Source: Isoetes taiwanensis (taxonomy: Eukaryota; Streptophyta; Lycopodiopsida; Isoetales; Isoetaceae). From it: 64,000 nucleotides of DNA. Below the pieces are notes generated by a model. That model searched no databases, was not told where the DNA came from, and was given only the letters and a program-made list of their open reading frames with translations. The first letter of the stretch is position 1; every line of letters starts with the position of its first letter. This document shows, in pieces, positions 11,856 to 22,900 of the stretch. The position numbers were made by a program, and so were the translations under genes. The stretch lies in the NCBI GenBank assembly GCA_021234155.1, contig JAJEKV010000058.1:4722600-4786599 (forward strand), written 5' to 3'.

Positions 11856-12091
11856 CGCCCGATTTGGGTTGCGCTCCCACGGAAACCCTTCCGGGTTTTA
11901 ATGGAAACCCTTCCGGGTTTCCATGGAAAGCCGGAAGGGTTTCCCCAAAATTATTATTTTTTTAAATACTTGAATGACAACATGCTCCGCAATTCAATCA
12001 GTATTTAATTTCTCGTTGCAACTGTAGTCTTGTTTCTTGGCTCAATTTCTGCAGTGGCAGAATCCCTGTGGCCCTACAGGGTTGTGTACAG

Positions 12092-12190
12092 CTGATCAGT
12101 CCGCTTTTCTTGATATTTCCTATAATGATTTTCATGGATCCATCCCTTTTTACATGATTTCAAGACCGGATTTGTTCTCTGTGATGCCGA
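12092..12190 (+). pseudogene. Leucine-rich-repeat fragment
   Basis: The frame reads SAFLDISYNDFHGSIPFYM, matching the plant LRR consensus LxLSxNxFxGxIP for one repeat. It sits inside the captured-fragment element, out of any longer receptor context. It is one repeat only, with no kinase or signal peptide nearby, so it is a non-functional fragment. Confidence 0.5.
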
Positions 12191-12288
12191 AACAGGAAAA
12201 CACCTGCAATCATGCTGGAGAAGAGAAAAACGAACTGAAATTGAAGAAAACCTGGACGAAAACCTGGACGAAATCTTACTTATTCAGC

Positions 12289-12537
12289 TTACTTATTCCT
12301 CTCAGGATTTGCCCAGTTGAACCAAGCTTGCGGGGTTATCAGATCATCGAAATAAGTGTATGAATATACAACCCTTGAATAATTTCCCCATGCTCTGCCC
12401 AAATAAACATTGCCTGATCCTGTCACTACGCTGTTCACGAATGAAAATCCTGTCTTTTCGTCAGGATACATCCTTTTTTGCGCCGTTAATGATCCATATG
12501 GACTTGCAATAGAATGTAAATGGCAACTCTGCATCAT
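12289..12537 (-). pseudogene. Pectinesterase (pectin methylesterase) exon fragment
   Basis: About 80 codons match the C-terminal part of the plant pectinesterase domain: CHLHSIASPYGSLTAQKR, then TGFSFVNSVVTGSGNVYLGR, AWGNYSRVVYSYTYFDD and QAWFNW. The conserved Arg of the LGRAW motif is present. Catalytic residues of the upstream QDTL and DFIFG blocks are missing because only one exon is here. The intact enzyme would de-esterify cell-wall pectin outside the cell; this copy cannot. Its location between the GGAAACCCTTCC clusters points to transposon capture. Confidence 0.85.
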
Positions 12538-13327
12538 CCCAATACAGAAGCATAGGAGGAAGGAGGGGAAGAATCAAGCGAATAAGGACCTGGACGAAGC
12601 TCACAAGGTGTAAGCATAGTGATTCTGCTTTCTTTCCTTCTGCCAAAGCATCAAAAAATCCCAAGCTCTAGAATCCGTTTCTTAGATATGAAGTTTAACT
12701 GGTCTGCATTTATCTGCGACAAAATCCGTAAGGAAATCTGTGCTATTAAGGAAGGGAAATACTGGAAATGCAAATCCGGCTCCATGCATCCATAAATTTG
12801 CATAGACAGCCTTAATCTCCCAAAATTCACATTAGAAGAATTAAAGGCTGCCTCTAATCCTGCCTCCCCCATATCCTATGGAAATCCGACCAGCAAACAA
12901 AACAGATTTTGCGAAAGAAAATGGATCAAAAAGGAGCCAAGAATTTGCAGTATGTTCCTCGCTTACCTTTTGAAGCCGAACTGAAACCGCCACAGAAAAC
13001 CCTTCCGTGAATCCTCAATCCCCAAGTGAAACACTTCCTGGAATCCTTTCCTGAATCGCCACTCTCAGAAAAAAATCACCGGAGAGGTAGCTGAGAAAAA
13101 AAATATCTTTTCTGAAAAAGCTTCCTCAAAAATAGCGGTGTTCAGAATTTAATTCTATCATTAAAGAATGGCGGATATCTTCCCCCAAAAAATTCTATTT
13201 TTAGTGGAAACCCTTCCGGGATTCTAATATGGAAACCCTTCCGGGGTTCAATGGAAAGCCGGAAGGGTTTCCACATAAAACCCCGGAAGGGTTTCCATTA
13301 ATTTATATAATAACCCCAATCGGGGGG

Positions 13328-14459
13328 AGATAGTGTGAGCGTAAGCGGGTTGTTCAAGGATGTCTAGATGTGAATATGTTAAATAATATTACTCCATTTT
13401 ATTCTTGTCACCAATAGAAAGTTGTCTTGAGTTGAAACTATCTTTGAGCAACTATGTATGCAAGATACTAGATGTGATAGCTAAGTTTAAAGCAAGGAAG
13501 ATCTTTATAAAGGGATTCTTATTAGTTCCAAAGCAACATGCCTATGTTCAAATACCGTTTAGGACACATTTTTAAAATCATTTTCAAGCAAGTCCACATC
13601 TAGTTTCATGCAAAATTGATGTCAATAAAACTACATTGTAATTGTAAACCCTCCAATTGCCGAGCAACTATAATGCCTTTCTAATACGCAAAACAATATA
13701 TGTGCATTATGATTAACTAATTTCTCTAATTAGTTAATTATTCACTTCTCTTCACGAACATTTCTCTTCACTAATTGACTTATCAATTGAACATTTGTGT
13801 GATGTCAAAACATTGAGTGGCTCTACACAACCGTGCTTAAAGCCCCTTAATGCCTATCTCACTTCGGATTACCCAAAGTTCCTTAATGCCTATTTCAATT
13901 TAGAATGTTGTGAAAGAGGCAGATGTTAAGCTTCAATGCAAAGGGCACATTAATTTTGGGTGTGTAATGAAAGTTCTTGGACCAATTACAATATTTTTCG
14001 GTTGTACATATTTGAAAATGTATAATTACTTCTATTTATTTGTGTTCTGGGATGTAATGAATGGGGTGTAATGAATGAATTAGCGTCAATATGCTAGACC
14101 AATTATCAATTATCGCATAATACTATAGCAACTTAAACATGGTCCTTTTTATATGATCTTTCTAGTTTCAATATTGATGCAAAATTGACTACACATCTTC
14201 TTCTTGCCATGACTTGCAAAGCATGAAAGCTGTTGAAGCTTGGAAGTGGACATGTCTCCATAAATCAAATGAGAATGCCCTGCTCGTGACATACAAAGAA
14301 TGAGGGCTTTGCAAGCAGAAAGACTCTGGTGACCAATGACCTAACCGAAGGAACGAGGGCTTTGTGGCAGCACTGCATGCCTAGTTTTTTGCTAAGTACG
14401 TCCCTGTTTTGGCGAGAGTTGTTTCTGCTTGCATAGATTTTCTTTTGCTTGCTGTCACA
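13328..14459. other. Intergenic, no gene recognised
   Basis: AT-rich; a short tandem repeat (CCTTAATGCCTAT, about 13845-13905) is the only structure seen. Confidence 0.5.
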
Positions 14460-14468
14460 GAAGTTATG

Positions 14469-14649
14469 CAATCGTGGTATTTATCAACCACTGTCATGTC
14501 TGAACCAGCATGAAATAAAAAAAAACTCCGTGTATTTTTTCTCTCAATGTGGTTTTAACATGACACTCACTAAAAAATTCGTTGTCCACAAAAACCTCGT
14601 GTATTTTTTTTTGTTCAAACATGACAGTGGTTGATAAATACCACGATTG
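14469..14649. mobile_element. 181-bp MITE of Mutator type
   Basis: Terminal inverted repeats of about 36 bp begin CAATCGTGGTATTTATCAAC and are nearly identical at both ends (14469 onwards; 14649 inwards). Flanks are GAAGTTATG (14460-14468) and GAAGCTATG (14650-14658), a 9-bp target duplication with one mismatch, the length made by Mutator-like transposases. The interior holds two related A-rich stretches with a shared CGTGTATTTTTT. No coding capacity. Confidence 0.85.
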
Positions 14650-14679
14650 GAAGCTATGGCGCTAGCTGATCATTATGTA

Positions 14680-14794
14680 TTGGGGAATGGCATAAGGGAC
14701 CCATTTCCGGTTTGGAAAGGGGGGCCGCGACCGGCGTTAGCTGGGAGCGGGTCCCTTTCCAAACCGGAAATGGGGACTTTATGCCATTCCCCAA
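14680..14794. repeat. 115-bp hairpin element
   Basis: Arms of about 42 bp (TTGGGGAATGGCATAA through GGTTTGGAAAGGG) face each other almost perfectly around a GC-rich loop of about 30 bp. There is no clear target duplication. It may be a foldback MITE; a transcript would form a long stem. Confidence 0.8.
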
Positions 14795-15899
14795 CAACAT
14801 GGAAGTTGGGGATCTATTTTGCCCGTTCATGTTCGGAGCTTGGCTATGGCGCAGAGGCATGTGGCAAGGCAGGCAAACCACGAAAAGAAAGAGGTGAGCC
14901 AGACATGAGCTCCAGCTCTGGAATGGCCATACCTGAAAGCTTGACGAGCTTCGAAAGTTTTCTCTTTGCAGAGAAGCCCTCAGGCAAATGAGCTCTTAGT
15001 CTAGATCAGAAAAAATGAGGGGTTTCAACATTCTAAAGAACATATGCTCTGCTGTGCATGCACTGCAAAATGCATTCAGATGTGAGCTTCGGCAGAACTT
15101 GCATTTGCATTAATCCCTGTTCGTGAAGTCGGCATAAAGGTTTGATTGAATTTTTTCTTCGTCTTTTATCATCTTGCTGCTGTAACCAGAGCAGATGGGC
15201 CAAGCAACAGAAGAGCATTTGTGCATTCTTTTTATGCATGTAGCCATGATTTTAGACTTATTTTTGTCGGAAGAGCAGAGTCCGTAGGTAATATGGCCCT
15301 AAGAGAGCTCCAAGACGAAGCTATGGTGTGGATTGATGGAGTCTGATGAGAGCTATGCAAATCTCAAAAGCAGAGTAAAAAAAACAGGAGAGAGCATGTA
15401 ACCTGTGAATAGGGGAGTGCAACCAGTAAAAAGCTCTAAAAATTGTGCCACGTGGCTTTATCAGATTAAGCCATGTTGAGACTCAACTTCCATGTGTTTG
15501 GCGTCACAGAAGCTATGGTACCTTAGAAGCAGAGGCTCCAGAGGCTCCTGATGCGGAGCAGAGCTTGGTAGTTTAATGCAAGTGAATTCACAGAAAGCGC
15601 CTCAACATACTCGAAAATGGTTTCCTTAGGCTACTGGGCTGCTTATTTCGTAGGATTTGCATGAAAGCAAGCAACCCATAACGAGTTCAAGAGCAGAGAT
15701 ATTTGTTCAGTATTCAAACAGTTACCGCCACATATACAATAGGTAGAAGTAGGTCCGGCAATTATGCCATGATTTGGGGCAGTGCCATGATTTGGAGCTT
15801 TGTTTTAGCCCGTTCTTCAACAATATCCTTTCGAAAAAGACAAACTGCGTTCTCTTTAAGTATTGGCAGAAAGGTATTGGATACTTACGTATATAGGAA
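14795..15899. other. Intergenic, no gene recognised
   Basis: No domain-bearing frame, RNA gene or clear repeat was seen. Confidence 0.5.
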
Positions 15900-15992
15900 T
15901 GTTTGTGTGGAGGGAATTCTGGTTTAGAAAATTGGCCGACGCGCGTCAGCGCGGAGGCCAATTTTCTAAACCAGAATTCCGACACACAAACA
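15900..15992. repeat. 93-bp hairpin with GC-rich loop
   Basis: TGTTTGTGTG plus GGGAATTCTGGTTTAGAAAA (15900 onwards) is mirrored by its reverse complement ending at 15992. The loop (GACGCGCGTCAGCGCGGA) is GC-rich. The architecture resembles the hairpins at 14680 and 43778, although the sequences differ. Confidence 0.8.
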
Positions 15993-17365
15993 TTGCTGTA
16001 ACGTGAAATTGGGGGATTTTTCGCGCCACGGCCATTTCAATCGTTCCTCTTTTTTTTCGATTCTCGGCCGAGGGTCGGCTATGGCGCCGTCGTGACACCA
16101 GTGGCCTAGGCGTCATCGATCCGGCTGGTTTTTGTCTTGCCTGAGGCGCTGGATCGAGACGTATCTTTTGATATAATTTTGGAGAGGAGCGCCTTAGATT
16201 TTGGATGTTTTTGGAAAAATCTTGATATTTCTGTGCCATTTTCGAGTTTTGGAGTGTCTTTTCGACTGGAAAGGCTTGAAGTTGATTCTGCTGTTTCTTT
16301 TCATCTGATTTTGAAGAAGAGCGCCTACTTTTTGCGACTACTTTTTGAAGGATCCTTGTTTTTGTGGAGATTTTTGGGGGTTTTCAACTGCAAGGCGTTG
16401 TGTGAGTAGGAATACTTTTAGTTTTTGCAGTAGATTGTTATTTTCTTGATTCTGACCTTCGATTTATTGTTTCTTTCGGCAGCTGGAGCTTCAAGTTCAA
16501 GATCCAGAGTGTTAGGACGAGTCTGGCGACTTGTAGACTTCATCAGGTCTTTATGGCGTTTCTATAATGATTTACGAAGGAACTGGGGTGTGTATCTCGT
16601 CCATTGTCTCTCAGTTTGTTGGGTTCATGGCTGCCAGTCTCTGGAAACTGTTAAGATATATGGCTCGCTTAGTTGGGGTCATGCCGGCCATTTTGCCCAA
16701 CAAGTTCAAAAGTTTCTGGCCAGAGATTTACTACATGCTACTCTTTTCTACCAGACCTAGCAAAAATGCTTATGTCGTGCATTTCTCGCCCCTTTCTTGT
16801 AGTGGCCTATGTAGTGTTCACAAACTACGCTTTTATCCGTCATTCGTTACAGAGTATGCCGGCCGATTTCTTCAAGTTTCATTCTTCCCTTTCTTAAGCT
16901 CATGCGGCCATTTTGCCCAACAAGTTCGAAGCAGTTTACGGCAGAGCATTACTACATGCTTCTCTTTTCTACCAGACCTAGCAAAAATGCTTATGTTTCT
17001 GTATTTCTGAACAATGTAATTTTGTTTGTTGGATATCTGAAGATACTACAGGCTATTTTTGGCTATTTGAAGATACTACAGGCTATTTTTGGATCAATGT
17101 TTTCAGTGTTTAATGTTTTCAGTGTTCAATGTTTTCAGTGTTTAATGTTTTGATTCAATCTTTTGGTTCGATGTTTTCAATATTTTCTGTATCAATGTTC
17201 AATGTTTTGATTGTAATATCTCGATGTCTTTAAATGAAAACATTTCCAAACAGAATCACTGATTCTGGAAAATGGCCTGTGAGAATGAGTGATTCCCGGA
17301 AAGAATCACTGCCACGTGGCAAACACGGATAGGCGGATGGAGCAGAAAATGCCTCACCCCAATTT
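15993..17365 (+). repeat. T-rich region with tandem duplications
   Basis: A unit of about 220 bp is duplicated: CATGCCGGCCATTTTGCCCA (16680) recurs as CATGCGGCCATTTTGCCCA (16899), and both copies run through CTACCAGACCTAGCAAAAAT. A 30-bp unit (GAAGATACTACAGGCTATTT) then occurs twice (17037-17095), followed by an 18-bp AATGTTTTCAGTGTTT minisatellite to about 17215. A 147-codon open frame (16567-17010) spans the duplication, but its two halves are read in different frames of the repeat and nothing is recognisable. Probably non-coding. Confidence 0.6.
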
Positions 17366-17490
17366 TACGTTGTTGGGCAAGGAGTTGAGAATGGATCCTT
17401 TGGTGAAATCTACCTTGCCAAACTAGACGACACAGAGCCGTGACTGTGAAGCTGTCGGGCCAGCCAAAAAAGCGAGAAACCGTGCCATAA
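17366..17490 (+). pseudogene. Protein kinase fragment (glycine-rich loop)
   Basis: The frame reads YVVGQGVENGSFGEIYLAKL, the ATP-binding glycine loop of a protein kinase. After DDT the frame shifts and continues TVKLSGQ, the position of the VAIK-like strand. Nothing of the catalytic loop follows, so this is a short, frameshifted relic. Confidence 0.65.
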
Positions 17491-17826
17491 TAGCTGCGAA
17501 GAAACTAAGAGTGCTACATAATTTCAACTATTTGAGCAAATGACTCTGATGGAATTATGAATCGTTATCTTCACATATCTAGTTAGATCTTATTGCAGAT
17601 GCATTGCTTGCTTCTGCAGTATAGAATGGCAAGAGTGCTTAGCCATGTGGCGCAACTGAATTTCTGAACTGATCAGATCTGGCATTAAGTTGGAACTTTC
17701 AACTTAATGCTTGAAACACTTGTTTAATATGCCTTCTTGCAGAAAGAACTCTTGAAAATTGCTCCAACATGGCAGAATGTTTTACTGCAAATGAAAAATG
17801 ATCCTGCTTTTGGTTCCTGGCATTGT

Positions 17827-18470
17827 TTAGCATGGCATCAAAATGGCATGAAGGGTGGTCAGAGGGCTTCCTGCTGGTTTCTGATTTCTGTACGAATTTG
17901 TGGCCAAGAAATATGCCGCTGTAGCAATTCCTACCGAAGCTGTAGCAGCTCCATAGCCCCAAGACCAACCTACGTTGTCTTCCACATAAACCAAAACACT
18001 GACAGAAAACATTGTTCCTGAACTTATCTTAGCCACAAACCACCAGTTCAAGAATGACAATTTCCTTTTCCCTTCTTTTGGATCAGTTTCGTCGAATTGA
18101 TCCTCAGAATAGGAGAAACCGTTGCTTTTATGCGCCCTGCTGATATTGCCATCAAGGATATGGCGTAACTTAGTATGCAATTCTCTCTGCTACCTCAGCT
18201 CCTGCGTTGAAAAAACCCATGTCATTATGCTCTGCCATGATAGAAACATATTCTCTGCGCACAAATGAAATCCCTGGAATTATACCAAATATTTTTTGGA
18301 TGGCAGAAGAATTATACCAAAGATTATGAAGCATGGCACCCAGTTTCCGGTTTTGGACTTCACAGAAGGCCGACCATTCAGATCAGTTGCTCCATTGCCG
18401 ACAATGTCGTCTTCCTTCACATTACATACGGCAAGAGCTGCCATCTCTTCCTTCTGAAGCACAGAAGCAA
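17827..18470 (-). pseudogene. NPF (NRT1/PTR family) transporter pseudogene
   Basis: Three blocks of an NPF transporter lie in order on the minus strand. The N-terminal block (18462 downwards) reads DDIVGNGATDLNGRPSVKSK then TGNW. The next block, about 18145-18220, reads FFNAGAEVAERIAY followed by stops; this is the E-x-x-E-R proton-coupling region. The third block reads EDQFDETDPKEGKRKLSFLN, then WWF..SVLVYVEDNVGWSWGYG and RNQKPAGSPLT, ending near 17830. Transmembrane segments between the second and third blocks are missing and frames shift, so the copy is dead. Intact family members move nitrate, peptides or hormones across membranes with protons. Confidence 0.88.
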
Positions 18471-18489
18471 ACTCTTACATCCTGCTTTT

Positions 18490-19045
18490 GGTTCCTGGCG
18501 TGGTAGCACTTGTTGCCCCATCGCGTGCTCTTCATTACTTGGCAGAGCATCTCCTTCACTCTGCCAAGCTTTTCTGTTATGGCAGCGGATCAGCATTTTC
18601 TGTTGAATCGGCAAAAAATGCTGCAAAGATTGAACCATCGGCTTATTTTTCTACAGATCGGCCAGGTGTTCCGAGATGTGCATTTTTTTTTTTGGCTGAG
18701 ATAGCTAGGGTAGAAGCCGCAGAGAGAAGCCCAAACAGATCCCATCCAGATTCGTTGCTCCCCATCATTGATAACACTTTTTTCAATCTTTTAATTATAT
18801 GTTTTTTATAAGTACACGTGTTGCTCTCACGTTTTTTTCTCGAACGGAAATATTGCCATCAAACAAAAAATCAAGCTGCTTTATATATGTTGTGACAAGA
18901 AATTTATCGCGGCGGCCATTTCTTTTGTTTGGCTCGGTGCAAAGGCCACCTTATGTATATGATACTCGGCTCAAAAGTTATCGGATGTTGAGGATACCCA
19001 GTGTTGGAAGATATCGTGTGTTTTCATGTGCATGCATCCAAATAG
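18490..19045. other. Intergenic, no gene recognised
   Basis: A short repeat, CCTGCTTTTGGTTCCTGGC (18482), also occurs at 17805 within the NPF region. Nothing else was identified. Confidence 0.4.
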
Positions 19046-19418
19046 CATGATCAGGATATACTTCAACAAATCGATGAGAACACCACATTTCTAGGTGTAC
19101 ATTAACATAGTGGACATGTCCGACTGCTATTGGGGATTTTTTGTGAACTGGAAACGTTTAAAGGCCCAAATAGAAACTGGAAAGAGGAGATGTCCAAATA
19201 GAAAGTGGAAAGTCTGGAAATTGTGGAAATTTTTTGTGAACTGGAAAGTGGAGATGTCCAAATAGATGCATGCCAATGAGCACATATCCTATAGCATGAT
19301 CGGGATCTACTTCAACAAATCGACGAAAACACCACATTTCTAGGTGTACATTAACATAGATTGTGGAGGTAGCAAGTGGAGATGCCCGACTGCTATTGGG
19401 GATTTTTTTTGTGAACTG
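19046..19418. repeat. Diverged direct duplication at the LTR element target
   Basis: Copy 1 (about 19046-19163) and copy 2 (about 19292-19418) share GCATGATC, CTTCAACAAATCGA, CACCACATTTCTAGGTGTAC and GACTGCTATTGGGGATTTTT. Copy 1 continues GAACTGGAAACGTTTAAAGG; copy 2 is cut at GAACTG by the LTR retrotransposon. The remainder of the target resumes at 28440. Confidence 0.8.
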
Positions 19419-19893
19419 TGAAATGGTCCTCGGCTTCACCGAAGCTACTAGGCGCATCAATCCACACCTACCGCCTCTGCCCTCGAAATCCCTGATTCCC
19501 CCACGGTGTTTCAGTCTTCCCTGAAGACTTAGATTGATGCTGATAATCATAGGTTTGCTCAAGAATAGTTATGGCTTACAGTACGCTTCCTTTGGAAAAT
19601 ATGGCTCTGATATATATATAACATGAAACAGGGATCTGAAGGGCTTCCCATGAAGCCCAAGGGCCGATTTGGCAGATCGATCTGCCTCCCCAGCTTCTAG
19701 ATCCCTCCTAGGATCTGTTCGATGCTCGTAAGGGCAAATCCGGAAGGCTGCCTGCGCCATAGCCCAGCCCGTTGGCTGTTCGCTTGCCCGCCCAATCGGG
19801 TCATGCCACGTGATCCCTTATTAAGGGATTTATTTCCATAGCTAAGGATTTTAGTTTACTTTGCCCCTTATGTCTTTTAACATGTTCATAACA
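19419..19893 (-). repeat. 3' LTR
   Basis: Read on the minus strand it starts TGTTATGAACATGTTAAAAG and ends GGACCATTTCA. It matches the 5' LTR along its length with small indels, sharing TACTAGGCGCATCAATCCAC and the segment around CCGATTTGGCAGATCGATC. Confidence 0.85.
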
Positions 19894-19895
19894 TA

Positions 19896-19906
19896 CCTCC
19901 CCCTTT
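19896..19906 (-). other. Polypurine tract of the LTR element
   Basis: The minus strand reads AAAGGGGGAGG immediately before the 3' LTR start TGTTATG, the standard position for plus-strand DNA priming. Confidence 0.8.
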
Positions 19907-22900
19907 CAAATCCTTGGTCCCCAAGGATTGTGGGAGTATATTTCAAAACCCATTCCCTGGGTCACCTTGTGACCATGGTTTCGTCATCTAGTCGCTTCGA
20001 AAACCCGTTCCCTGGGTCACCTTGTGACCACGGTTTCGTAGCTCTTAGTTTAGTGGACGTCCTACTTGCCATCCCTGATGCAAGCTCATATTTTATTGTA
20101 CTAGGTAACTGACCTCATGTTGACTCAGCTAATCCTTTCGTGGCCTCCACGGTTTTTGAGTCAGGTGAGGATTTGGCTGCATGCACTCTTCACTCTCCCA
20201 TGTGGCCTCGAAAAGTGACTGATCTCGCCACAAGATCCAGTACTCTGCAATACTTTTATTGCGCAGCTCCGAATGCGAGTGTCTAGAATCGCCTCAGGAG
20301 TTACCTCAGAACTAAGGCCTAGGAGTATTGTCACTATCCTTGGACAATATTGCTTTCTTGAGTAGATTTATGCGGAATAGGGTGCACTCCTAATCCATTC
20401 ACAAGTTCTAGCGCGACTCATATGCTGTCTTCATTGACCCTTCCTGAGTCCAACATATCGGAACATCTTCAACTAATGGTCTCAATGTTCTTACCTTGCC
20501 ACTAGTATTCTAATACCCAGTTGGAACCTTGCATCTATTTTTCTGCCAAGAACCCCAAGTTCTTTATGACACATCCACCAACCCTTTGGAATAGAATAGA
20601 GGCCCAGTTTGTACCTTAGTTCACACTTAGTGCAACTAAGTACCTGATACTAGTAAGGTGAAACCACTAACCTATGTAAATTCAATATTCTTGATCTTAT
20701 ATGAATATCATGCTACAGAAGATCTCGCTTCTTATAAGCAATACGGTGGTAATACCAAGGATCTAATTAGAAGCAAGCTTTTAAAATCATACCACTTAAC
20801 CCACACTCTGATCTTTCTTCAGGTCTTTTGCAACATTAACCCCAGGTTAGTTCTTGCATTTCTGGAGACCTTGCCCCATAAATAGTCAATACACCAATTA
20901 TGGCTAATCATGAATTCCAATTGAATTCTCTATCGCAACTCCCAGAGTTGATTTCCTTGTTCCAAGCATTATCAAGAATCCTTCCATATATGTATACTAC
21001 TTTGATAACAAGTAGTGGTGGTTCAGACTCTGCATGGGCTTTTTAACTATTCCATGGCATGCCTAGCCTTGCCAGCTTAACGCCATTGCTCTAGGAAAAT
21101 TTTCTTTCTAAGTCTGACAACCTATATATCCATATTAAGTGAACCCTTTAATCACCAAATTTGGGTTCCCACATTCACATTCCAATTTGCGATTCCCTTT
21201 TCAGAGGGAAGTTTGCAATAAGCATATTACCTTCATCAACCCATACCACCATGTGGTAGGTAGAGTTTATATGGAACTACACATTCCAATCAATCATATT
21301 GTAGCTTGATTCATCCTTGGCATCTTTCTAGAGACACCCTCTGAAATCAATTTAACAAATGCTACAATAATCTATTGCATGCATCCATATGATCCCAGTT
21401 GAATCCGTTTGCTTCTTTATTTATTTTAAGTGCTCTTCCCAGAAGACTATCTTATAGTTTCTACCTGATAAGTTCTCAACCTTATCAGTACTGCAACATG
21501 TATTCTCTAGATGCATTAGCTAGCATCTCTGGCTATAGTACTTTTAAACTATAGATTCCATGTGTAGATGTTCATCTATAAAGGTTATTTTCTTGACCCA
21601 ACAATCGCAGATTGTATATGTTCCTTTGGAATTTTTCGAAGCAATACCTCAAGCTAAGTTAATTTGTTGCCACTTTCCTTTATGCAACCAAGATCCTTCT
21701 TGGTGCTTATAAGAAAGCATATCATACAAGGCATAAAACCTTTAAATCCCTTCAAAATTCCTTCCTAGAATTCAAGGACCTTATTCTCAATACTTATCAC
21801 AAGTGTTGTTATTCCCAAGTGTTACTATGTTCCAAGGAACTGGTCAGAACTTCCGAAGTCCTAATAAAAGCCCTGCTTCCAAGACCAAATCCTCCAAGTA
21901 ACCAAGTCCTAGCATTCATAAGAACTAGTATGAAGTCCACTACAATATTTCCAAAATATTGTGCACTTCTAGCACAAACCCTAGGTCGTGCACTACTGAC
22001 CCCTTGAGTCAATAGTAATATATCCGTCACCAATTCCCTATAAAAATTGGTTAAAGGCTAACATGCAACCTCCTACCATCCTACCCAGTAGAGTGGGCCA
22101 ATGATCCAGATCAGGTGGTTATCACGGGCAACAACATTCGAACATTAGACTCCATTCTCCATTTCTAGTTTCTTCTTACGCCACACTACCCAGTAGTGTG
22201 CGTCAACTGGGCACGATCCCAGATCATGACACCCTATGATGCACTCATTGAAAGGGATCTTTGGAGGGCAATAATGCTTTTTGTTAAAGCGTAATTTCTC
22301 TTAGTTCCTTGAACGTAAAGAGGCTCTTCAAAAGAATCATCCTGGATATCAAAATTAATTATCAACTAATTTTAAAAACTCAAAGCTCTAGGGGTCTTAT
22401 GTTAAGCATATCCACATGCTCCAGGGTATGGCCCATCTCCATGTGGTTCGTCTATGTTCCACTACTGAGCCCCCGACTCCTCATGACGAAACCACCTAAC
22501 ACTCTTGGAGTGCTAGAATTTACAACCTATTTTCCTTTCAGCAAACCCAGTTTGCAAGAATGCAGTAGCTGGTACTACCAACAAGTTCCTTGGCCCTTGT
22601 TCATTACTAGCTCAACTAGTACCAACATTATCTAAAATCGTAAATATTAACTAATGTAAGTAATAACCCATTAAAAACCCCCTTTAAATTTTAACAGTTA
22701 TCAGGGAACAAAATCTCTGATTTCTTTAATGGGCTGATAACGGGTCCTGGTTACCTTTTAACAAAAAATCATAGAATCAAAAATCTAGAATCACGAAATC
22801 GTGATTCCGTGCCAGCCAGGATCAATCACTCTGGGCTGCTCGGTACTCAGATTGCCACGAAATTTGGCAGGTAAGCATTTCGGCCCCAAGCGCTCCCGTT

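Larger units (their letters stand above)
11856..13327. mobile_element. Gene-fragment-carrying element bounded by GGAAACCCTTCC motifs
   Basis: Both ends carry clusters of the 12-mer GGAAACCCTTCC or its complement: 11881, 11903, 11933 on the left; 13206, 13231, 13261, 13285 on the right. Outside these, CCCGATTTGGGTT (11858) faces its near inverted copy AACCCCAATCGGGG (13312), a short terminal inverted repeat. Between lie host-gene fragments: an LRR piece (plus), a pectinesterase exon (minus) and an unidentified minus-strand piece at 12651-12872 (GEAGLEAAFNSSNVNFGRLR). This fits a Pack-type DNA transposon or foldback element that captured exons. No transposase is present and no clear target duplication was found. 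Confidence 0.6.

Noticed and set aside
16446-17010. Membrane protein gene on the plus strand
   Set aside because: The frame runs through a tandem duplication whose two copies are translated in different frames, which argues against coding.
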